DNA of 5,996 nucleotides from NCBI GenBank assembly GCA_002346305.1, contig DDZI01000045.1, positions 17,548-23,543 of the forward strand, written 5' to 3'. The translations under genes were made by a program, and so were the position numbers. Of this stretch, positions 1 through 4,705 are shown one piece after another (the stretch's first letter is position 1; every line of letters starts with the position of its first letter). The notes under the pieces were generated by a model. The model was not told the DNA's origin and ran no database searches. It was given only the letters and a program-made list of their open reading frames with translations. This stretch comes from Actinobacteria bacterium UBA3012. Its GTDB lineage: Bacteria; Actinomycetota; Actinomycetes; Nanopelagicales; Nanopelagicaceae.

Positions 1-37
1 ACTTATCTGCACTTATCTTCACTTATCTTCACTTATC
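1..37. repeat. 10-bp tandem repeat, four copies of ACTTATC
   Basis: ACTTATC occurs at 1-7, 11-17, 21-27 and 31-37, exactly 10 bp apart. The 3-bp spacers are TGC, TTC and TTC, so copies two and three are identical 10-mers. The last copy overlaps the stop codon (33-35) of the minus-strand glycosidase gene, and the others lie just downstream of it. A weaker relative (TTCACTTACC, about 57-66) lies inside the gene end. The array may extend left of the window. It does not form a hairpin and has no T-run, so it is not an obvious terminator. Its function is unknown; a protein-binding array phased to one helical turn, or simple slippage, are both possible. Confidence 0.85.
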
Positions 38-1781
38 GGATTAAAACTGTGAACTCTTCACTTACCTTACCCAGTAAGCGAGGTGAAGGGACAGTGGTGA
101 TCCGATATTTATGGAAGCCTCGCGCAGCGCTGGTGACATTAAAGAGCACGCTCTCGGTCGGCGCCCCTAGAGTTACTTGGTCACTTTGAACCCATTTACC
201 TTTTACAAACTCTTCTAAATTGAAACTTCCTTCATTTGGTACCGCTCTAACTGAAATTGCGAATTCGACCCCGGCTTTTGCAACCGTTGGCGCATTAATT
301 TCTAATACTGGCTCAACCGACACTGCCAACTCGTTGCTTGTGGCCGATAGGCGTTCCCAACTACCTGGAGAGCTTGCTCGAAATCTCATGTTGCGACCCA
401 AAATCAAATCCCATTCCGCGATACCAGTTACTGATGTTGTCGCTTCTCCAATTACCTTCCACTCAACCTCATCCTCGCCACGCGCTTCAATCGAAATCGG
501 CAACGCTGCAGCGGGCCGTTTATCTGAAAGAGTAAACAATGCAGAAATTCGTGATTTATCACCGTAGGAAGTTTCGCTCTTGCTAGTTGCTAGCGATGCA
601 ATGATCACATCAGGAGAGATACTCTTTGCATATTCGCGAAGTCCGGGCATTGTCTCGGCATCTTCCTGACCAAGCGTCCACTGGGTTAGGCCACCTAATT
701 CATATTTGGCAACTAACTCCATGCGCGCTAAGTAAGCCTTGCTGTTTTGATACCAAGCCACTCTTGTTGCGGTACAGGAGGCAGTGCCCTCGTTGTAAGT
801 TTTTTGGTAGGTAAAAGTCACCTCTCCCATTTTTTCTGAATAGACCGGAACTGCGCCATAGGTGCTTGCTAGTTCAGTGCCTTTATTGGCTGCAAAAACT
901 GCGGCTTTTGCTCCCGCCTTAATCAATTTTGCATAAGTAGCTGGGCATTTCCCTGTAACTTTCGTAATCCAATCACGTCCGTAACCTGGAACTCCTAGCC
1001 AAACTTTTGATGGCGGCATCAAGGATGCTGCATAAGCAACTGTTGCCTCGGTCCATTCCAATGGACCAATTGGACCAGGTTTTGAAATGGAGTAGTCGTA
1101 AGTCATTATCCGTAAGCGATCAATGTAGGGGGCCGTCTCTGGCCAGTTATAGACCCAATACGAGCCGCTCCGTTTTTTCACGGGATCAAAAACAACTGGC
1201 GTAGTCATAGAGAGGATTTTTCCGTTTGCATGTAACAACGTTGATAGTTCTTTGATAAACAACACCCAGTTCGGTGAAGTCTTGGCCCAAGATGCTGTGC
1301 CGTCAGAAAATGCAAATCCTTCTAAATCTAAATCTATGCCATCGTAATTATTAGTTAAAACTAATTTTGTGATTGTGTTAACAACTTGTGAGCGAGTTGA
1401 TGGCTTTGCTAGCAATCCTGACAAAACTAATTTTTTAGTTCCATCAGTTATTGCAGGAAGTATTAATAATCCATTTGCACGCAAAATATCTAATTGAGTC
1501 TGCTTTGGAATTGTTAACTTTGCACTTGCATACTGATCCTTGATTGCTGTGGCACTTGTAAGTGAATACCAAAATGGTGAGACTTCACTCATTAAATCTT
1601 TATTTGCCAGAATCGATGTCATGGAATTCTTTACGCTGTAGTACGGCATCCACCCAGTCAGTATTTTGCGTGGAAGTTTTTCTTCATCCGCGTTTGCATT
1701 AGTAACCGGTAAAATTGCACCAGCCAAAATCAGCGTTAACGCAATCACCAAAGATTCAGTCGATCTGTATTTACGCTTCAT
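33..1781 (-). CDS. Secreted glycoside hydrolase family 18 protein with C-terminal Ig-like domains
   Basis: This 582-residue exported protein probably hydrolyses beta-1,4 links next to N-acetylglucosamine, in chitin-like polymers or peptidoglycan. Residues 1-31 form a Sec signal peptide: basic start MKRKYR, hydrophobic core about 11-25, and an ANA|DEE cleavage site after A31. The GH18 barrel spans about 38-388. It contains the family motif DGIDLDLE (147-154), with E154 the expected acid catalyst and D150 and D152 supporting it, then MTYDY (226-230) and a late-barrel tryptophan in TQW (W368). The usual SxGG motif of chitinases is not apparent; LPAITDG (108-114) lies in that place, more like YaaH/SleL-type members. 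C279 and C336 could form a disulfide. Residues about 395-490 and 491-582 look like two beta-rich Ig-like domains. No LysM or membrane anchor is visible. The start is the ATG at 1781, which gives a complete signal peptide. The family call is secure; the substrate is not. Confidence 0.9.
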   Translation of the reverse strand: MKRKYRSTESLVIALTLILAGAILPVTNANADEEKLPRKILTGWMPYYSVKNSMTSILANKDLMSEVSPFWYSLTSATAIKDQYASAKLTIPKQTQLDILRANGLLILPAITDGTKKLVLSGLLAKPSTRSQVVNTITKLVLTNNYDGIDLDLEGFAFSDGTASWAKTSPNWVLFIKELSTLLHANGKILSMTTPVVFDPVKKRSGSYWVYNWPETAPYIDRLRIMTYDYSISKPGPIGPLEWTEATVAYAASLMPPSKVWLGVPGYGRDWITKVTGKCPATYAKLIKAGAKAAVFAANKGTELASTYGAVPVYSEKMGEVTFTYQKTYNEGTASCTATRVAWYQNSKAYLARMELVAKYELGGLTQWTLGQEDAETMPGLREYAKSISPDVIIASLATSKSETSYGDKSRISALFTLSDKRPAAALPISIEARGEDEVEWKVIGEATTSVTGIAEWDLILGRNMRFRASSPGSWERLSATSNELAVSVEPVLEINAPTVAKAGVEFAISVRAVPNEGSFNLEEFVKGKWVQSDQVTLGAPTESVLFNVTSAARGFHKYRITTVPSPRLLGKVSEEFTVLIR

Positions 1782-1785
1782 GGTC

Positions 1786-1826
1786 GGCTAATTATCTATT
1801 TATAACCGTTATTGCGTGGCTAATTA
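1786..1826 (-). promoter_or_regulatory. Putative glycosidase promoter with repeat elements
   Basis: Read on the minus strand, GATAAT (1796 to 1791, 5 of 6 to the TATAAT consensus) ends 9 nt before the ATG. This would give a leader of only 0-3 nt, and no Shine-Dalgarno sequence is present. No good -35 is seen. The gap also holds a perfect 9-bp direct repeat, GGCTAATTA, at 1786-1794 and 1818-1826 (32 bp apart). Between the copies lies a perfect odd palindrome, ATAAC-C-GTTAT (1802-1812). The first GGCTAATTA overlaps the -10. The pattern suggests a regulated promoter, but no regulator is identified and AT-rich chance similarity is possible. Confidence 0.45.
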
Positions 1827-1838
1827 GACCAAATGAAA

Positions 1839-2108
1839 CTAAGTGTCAGATTTTCCCGAATCAGCAGGTTTCATTTTTGAGTGCAACTCTTTACATGTGG
1901 GGCAGATTGGAAAATTCTGAGGATCGCGGGTTGGCACCCATTTTTTTCCACAAAGTGCCCTTACTGATTTTCCAGTAACTGCAGATTCAACAATTTTTCC
2001 TTTAGCCACATAATGTGCGAAGCGCTCATGATCGCCATCGCCGCCGCCATGAGATGTCCGTGGCTCAACTAAAGTATCGCTATCAGTTGAACGTGAAAAA
2101 AGACCCAT
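1839..2108 (-). CDS. DUF3039 family protein, putative small zinc-binding protein
   Basis: This 89-residue cytoplasmic protein has no signal peptide or membrane segment. The block from HERFAHYV (27-34) through ESAVTGK (41-47), ALCGK (51-55), WVPTRDP (57-63) and CPTCKE (69-74) matches the actinobacterial DUF3039 family from memory. H27, H32, C53, C69 and C72 could make a zinc-ribbon-like site (histidines, a single cysteine, then CPTC); the metal binding is inferred. The tail (75-89) is polar and probably disordered. The function is unknown. The gene ends 57 bp before the glycosidase start on the same strand, so they may share a transcript, although the glycosidase seems to have its own promoter. 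The ATG at 2108 is preferred because it gives the family-like N-terminus MGLFSR and sits at the expected distance from a -10 element. Confidence 0.88.
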   Translation of the reverse strand: MGLFSRSTDSDTLVEPRTSHGGGDGDHERFAHYVAKGKIVESAVTGKSVRALCGKKWVPTRDPQNFPICPTCKELHSKMKPADSGKSDT

Positions 2109-2115
2109 GGCCTTA

Positions 2116-2143
2116 ATTCTAGGGCAGAACCGGACTTTTTGAA
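2116..2143 (-). promoter_or_regulatory. Putative leaderless promoter of the DUF3039 gene
   Basis: On the minus strand, the -10-like hexamer TAGAAT (2121 to 2116) lies 7 nt before the ATG at 2108. This puts the expected transcription start at or next to the A of the start codon. A weak -35-like TTCAAA (2143 to 2138, 4 of 6) is 16 bp upstream. The only purine-rich stretch, AAGG, is just 2 nt from the ATG, too close to serve as a normal Shine-Dalgarno sequence. A leaderless transcript is inferred, not shown. Confidence 0.5.
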
Positions 2144-2170
2144 CCTACGCCTCTTACTTTAAATCTCGCG

Positions 2171-2182
2171 TACCCTTTAGGT
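2171..2182 (+). promoter_or_regulatory. Putative leaderless -10 element of argF
   Basis: TACCCT (2171-2176) fits the loose TANNNT -10 pattern and is followed by exactly 6 nt before the ATG at 2183, so transcription would start on the start codon itself. No clear -35 is found 16-19 bp upstream. An alternative -10, TACTTT at 2155-2160, would give a leader of about 16 nt but without a usable Shine-Dalgarno sequence (AGG at 2179-2181 nearly touches the ATG). The call rests mainly on spacing and on the same arrangement at neighbouring genes. Confidence 0.4.
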
Positions 2183-3148
2183 ATGAATTATGAATCCGGC
2201 GGCTTAAAGGATCTTGTGAGCACAGATTGCTTATCTCGTGCCGATGTCGAAATGCTGCTGGATACGGCAGCAATCTATGCCAATGACCCACTGCGTGATT
2301 CAAAATTTTTAGCAAACCAAACAATTGTGATTTACATGAACAAATCTTCAACGCGGACTCGACTTGCTTCAGAGACCGCGGTCGCTCATCTGGGTGGAAC
2401 GCCAATTTTCGTCCGTGGTGATGAATTGCAAATTGGTCGTGGTGAAACGTTGCCTGATACGGCAAAAGTAATTAGTGGTTTTGCTAAAGCGATGATTATT
2501 CGTACCTATGCACAAAATGATGTAGCTGAATTAGCAAAGCATGCATCTATTCCAATTATTAATGCATTAACTGATGATGATCATCCAACGCAGTTATTGG
2601 CAGATTGGGTAACAATTCGGGAAGTTTTTGGTAAAGATGTCGCAGGTAGAAAATTTACATATGTAGGTGATGGAAACAATATGGCCAATGCGTGGTTATT
2701 GATGGGCGCAATTCTTGGCGTTCATGTTGTTGCTGCAACACCTGCTGGTGAATGGGCGCCGGATGAAAAAATTGTTGAACGGGCAAAAAAGATTGCATCC
2801 CAATCAGGTGGAAAAGTTGAAGTTATTCATGATGCAAAAGTTGGCGCTACTGGCGCTTCGGTTTTGTACACCGATGTATGGATGTCTATGGGAGATTCAG
2901 AAGTAATCAGAGAGAAAAAGATCAAAGATTTATCGCCTTATGCAATTACGCCAGAGTTGATGTCATTAACTGCACCTGATGCGGTATTTATGCATTGTCT
3001 TCCAGCTCATCGCGGCGAAGAGGTAAGTGCAGAAGTCATGGATGGCGAGAGATCTATTGTCTGGCGCGAAGCATTTCATCGCAGAACCACTATTCAGGCT
3101 TTGTTATTTCATTTAATCCGTGGTGACTTAAAGGGCGGTAACTGGTAA
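2183..3148 (+). CDS. argF: Ornithine carbamoyltransferase
   Basis: This cytoplasmic enzyme joins carbamoyl phosphate to L-ornithine to make L-citrulline and phosphate, the step before argininosuccinate synthase in arginine synthesis. The 321 residues are normal for the family, which forms trimers. The carbamoyl-phosphate loop STRTR is at 56-60, with further phosphate/carbamoyl contacts expected at R107 (IIRTY) and HPTQ (134-137). The ornithine half has DVWMSMG (231-237) and HCLP (271-274), whose C272 is a hallmark of ornithine enzymes rather than aspartate carbamoyltransferase. No domain is missing. The ATG at 2183 is followed by an out-of-frame ATG at 2190. No other arg gene is visible nearby, which is unlike the common clustered arg operons of actinobacteria. 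pntAA follows after 69 bp and appears to have its own promoter. A catabolic role cannot be excluded, but no arginine deiminase or carbamate kinase gene is present in the window. Confidence 0.95.
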   Translation: MNYESGGLKDLVSTDCLSRADVEMLLDTAAIYANDPLRDSKFLANQTIVIYMNKSSTRTRLASETAVAHLGGTPIFVRGDELQIGRGETLPDTAKVISGFAKAMIIRTYAQNDVAELAKHASIPIINALTDDDHPTQLLADWVTIREVFGKDVAGRKFTYVGDGNNMANAWLLMGAILGVHVVAATPAGEWAPDEKIVERAKKIASQSGGKVEVIHDAKVGATGASVLYTDVWMSMGDSEVIREKKIKDLSPYAITPELMSLTAPDAVFMHCLPAHRGEEVSAEVMDGERSIVWREAFHRRTTIQALLFHLIRGDLKGGNW

Positions 3149-3162
3149 TCAGGAGAAATAAG

Positions 3163-3210
3163 GGTTATCCCGTTTTGGAGTGGACAGCCTCCCCTGATCT
3201 GCAGATAACC
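3163..3210. repeat. Inverted repeat and 10-bp palindrome upstream of pntAA
   Basis: GGTTATC (3163-3169) and its exact reverse complement GATAACC (3204-3210) lie 41 bp apart centre to centre, about four helical turns. The right arm overlaps the perfect palindrome ATCTGCAGAT (3197-3206) and the proposed -10 of pntAA. The 34-nt loop makes a transcription terminator unlikely, so paired operator half-sites are the more attractive reading. No regulator is known, and short matches like these can arise by chance. Confidence 0.5.
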
Positions 3211-3217
3211 TTCTCTC
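3181..3217 (+). promoter_or_regulatory. Putative leaderless promoter of the pnt operon
   Basis: TGGACA (3181-3186) matches 5 of 6 bases of the -35 consensus TTGACA. TAACCT (3206-3211) fits TANNNT as a -10, with a rather long 19-bp spacer. Exactly 6 nt separate TAACCT from the GTG at 3218, so the message would begin on the start codon. The bases just before the GTG are pyrimidine-rich (TTCTCTC), with no Shine-Dalgarno sequence. This supports a separate promoter for pnt rather than simple read-through from argF. Confidence 0.5.
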
Positions 3218-4378
3218 GTGAGTTCACCTAAATTAAAAGTAGTAATTCCGGCTGAAAAACGTGCCGGTGAAGCCCGTGTGGCAACTGTCCCTGATGTCGT
3301 CGGAAAGTTGATCCGTGCTGGCGTATCGGTTGAGGTCGAAAGTGGCGCTGGAGATCGTTCGCAAGCAACAGATGAAGATTTCCGCAAAGCCGGTGCAACT
3401 GTTTCTGCAAGCGTAGATCTTGCTACGGCAGATGTAGTGCTTTCGGTAAATGCCCTCGAGCCAGCCGTGCTTGCCAAGTTAAAAAAAGGTGCACTAACAA
3501 TCTCATTTCTTTCACCAACAGCATCACTTGATTCAATAACAGCAGCCAAAAGCGCTGGAGTTACCGCGTTCTCACTTGAATTAGTTCCGCGAATCTCGCG
3601 TGCGCAATCAATGGATGCGCTTACTTCGCAAGCACTTTGTGCTGGATACCGTGCAGCATTAGTTGCTGCCGAACTTTCACCAAGATTTTTCCCATTGTTG
3701 ATGACTGCAGCTGGAACTGTTACTCCTGCAAATGTAGTTGTCTTGGGTGCCGGTGTTGCTGGATTACAAGCGATCGCAACAGTGCGCAGATTAGGTGCAG
3801 TAGTTTCTGCATACGATGTGCGTCCATCATCAGCTGATGAAGTTCGCTCGATGGGTGCAACATTTATAGATCTGCAATTAGAAGTACTTGAAGGCGCGGG
3901 CGGATATGCACGCGAGATGACTGAAGACCGCGCGGCTAAGCAACGTGAATTACTAACTCCATTTATTGCAGCAGCAGATGTACTTATTACTACCGCTGCA
4001 GTTCCTGGCAGACCAGCACCAAGACTTGTCACCGCAGAGATGGTTAAAGCAATGAAAGCCGGTTCTGTAATCGTGGATCTTGCCGCAGAAACTGGTGGCA
4101 ACGTCGAAGGTGCAAAACCTGGGGAAATTGTTGAAGTAAATGGTGTTCGTTTGTGGGGTGGCAAAGATGTTCCAAGCCAACTTCCTTTTCACGCTTCTCA
4201 ACTCTTTTCACGCAACTGCCTAAATCTTTTGATGTTGATGATTAAGACCGAAGAAGGAAATACTTCGATTGCTCTTGATTTCGAAGATGAGATTATCGCG
4301 GGTAGTGCAATTACACATGCTGGTGAAATTAGGCATGAGGGTGCTCGAAACGCAATAACTGGCGCAGAAAAGAACTAG
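3218..4378 (+). CDS. pntAA: Proton-translocating NAD(P) transhydrogenase, NAD(H)-binding alpha-1 subunit
   Basis: This is the soluble dI component of transhydrogenase, which binds NAD(H) on the cytoplasmic side and passes hydride to NADP+ held by PntB. Its 386 residues match split alpha-1 subunits such as that of Rhodospirillum rubrum. The N-terminal alanine-dehydrogenase/PNT domain starts with KVVIPAEKRAGEARVA (7-22). The active-site loop PRISRAQSMDA (124-134) contains R128, Q130 and D133. The Rossmann fold has GAGVAG (177-182) and the ribose-binding acidic residue D200. GGYAREM (228-234) is the mobile loop that closes over the nucleotide, with Y230 the conserved tyrosine. The GTG at 3218 is the only sensible start: an in-frame TAA lies at 3206-3208 and the conserved fold begins at residue 7. 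The absence of a membrane part is normal, because that part is encoded by pntAB. It heads a three-gene operon. Confidence 0.95.
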   Translation: MSSPKLKVVIPAEKRAGEARVATVPDVVGKLIRAGVSVEVESGAGDRSQATDEDFRKAGATVSASVDLATADVVLSVNALEPAVLAKLKKGALTISFLSPTASLDSITAAKSAGVTAFSLELVPRISRAQSMDALTSQALCAGYRAALVAAELSPRFFPLLMTAAGTVTPANVVVLGAGVAGLQAIATVRRLGAVVSAYDVRPSSADEVRSMGATFIDLQLEVLEGAGGYAREMTEDRAAKQRELLTPFIAAADVLITTAAVPGRPAPRLVTAEMVKAMKAGSVIVDLAAETGGNVEGAKPGEIVEVNGVRLWGGKDVPSQLPFHASQLFSRNCLNLLMLMIKTEEGNTSIALDFEDEIIAGSAITHAGEIRHEGARNAITGAEKN

Positions 4379-4387
4379 GGGGCCAAA
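4377..4387 (+). promoter_or_regulatory. Shine-Dalgarno sequence of pntAB
   Basis: AGGGGG (4377-4382) is followed by a 5-nt spacer and the ATG at 4388. It overlaps the pntAA stop codon (4376-4378), so terminating ribosomes are well placed to start pntAB. It fixes the pntAB start and contrasts with the absence of such a site before pntAA. Confidence 0.8.
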
Positions 4388-4705
4388 ATGAGTAATGGAA
4401 TTGCGCTAATTTCGATTTTCACACTCGCTGTATTTGTGGGTTTTGAAGTCGTTTCAAAAGTTTCTTCTACATTACATACGCCACTTATGAGTGGTGCAAA
4501 TGCTATTCACGGTGTGATTTTGGTTGGTGCAATTATCGTTGCATCACACAGCACAAATAATTTAGAGCTTTGGTTATCTCTTGTCGCAATTGTTCTGGCC
4601 ACAATAAATATGGTTGGTGGATTCGTAGTAACTGATCGAATGCTGGAAATGTTCAAAACTAAGAAGAGCCCTAAAGTCGATGCAGCAACTAAGGGTGACA
4701 AATGA
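4388..4705 (+). CDS. pntAB: NAD(P) transhydrogenase membrane subunit alpha-2
   Basis: This small integral membrane subunit supplies part of the dII proton channel, which in E. coli is the C-terminal end of PntA. It has 105 residues with three hydrophobic helices at about 4-21, 40-54 and 61-83. The conserved stretch KVSSTLHTPLMSGANAIHG (24-42) and the loop VVTDRMLEMFK (80-90) are characteristic of the family. The C-terminal tail (91-105) is lysine-rich and polar, fitting a cytoplasmic end. The gene starts 9 bp after pntAA and its TGA overlaps the pntB ATG, so translation of the three subunits is likely coupled. It is somewhat shorter than the R. rubrum alpha-2 subunit, with all core segments present. 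Confidence 0.94.
   Translation: MSNGIALISIFTLAVFVGFEVVSKVSSTLHTPLMSGANAIHGVILVGAIIVASHSTNNLELWLSLVAIVLATINMVGGFVVTDRMLEMFKTKKSPKVDAATKGDK
4691..4705 (+). promoter_or_regulatory. Shine-Dalgarno sequence of pntB and ATGA stop/start overlap
   Basis: AAGGGTGA (4691-4698) lies just upstream of the ATG at 4702, with 6 nt between the GGG and the start codon. The start codon overlaps the pntAB stop as ATGA (4702-4705). Together they indicate translational coupling and settle the pntB start. Confidence 0.8.

Noticed and set aside
1..37. CRISPR repeats
   Set aside because: The units are 7-10 bp with 3-bp near-identical spacers, far too short for a CRISPR array.
220..567. Plus-strand open frame opposite the glycosidase tail (115 codons)
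   Set aside because: It is antisense to the Ig-like region, with no recognisable domain, promoter or ribosome binding site.
1715..1978. Plus-strand open frame spanning the gap between the glycosidase and DUF3039 genes
   Set aside because: It overlaps both real genes in antisense, has no family resemblance and no Shine-Dalgarno sequence.
2183..3148. Aspartate or putrescine carbamoyltransferase as an alternative to argF
   Set aside because: HCLP and the DVWMSMG motif point to the ornithine enzyme, and no agmatine or putrescine genes are adjacent.
3162..3176. GGGTTATCCC followed by GTTTT as an argF terminator
   Set aside because: The stem is only three base pairs and the T-run is four, too weak for an intrinsic terminator. 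No better terminator was found after argF.
3109..4164. Long open frame on the minus strand opposite pntAA (351 codons)
   Set aside because: It lies antisense to a gene with clear family motifs. Its translation is Ser/Thr/Ala/Pro-rich with no recognisable domain, as expected of a shadow of alanine- and glycine-rich codons.
3218..4705. pntA disrupted by a frameshift into two pieces
   Set aside because: Separate alpha-1 and alpha-2 genes are a normal form of this enzyme. pntAB has its own strong Shine-Dalgarno sequence and start, and both proteins end cleanly.
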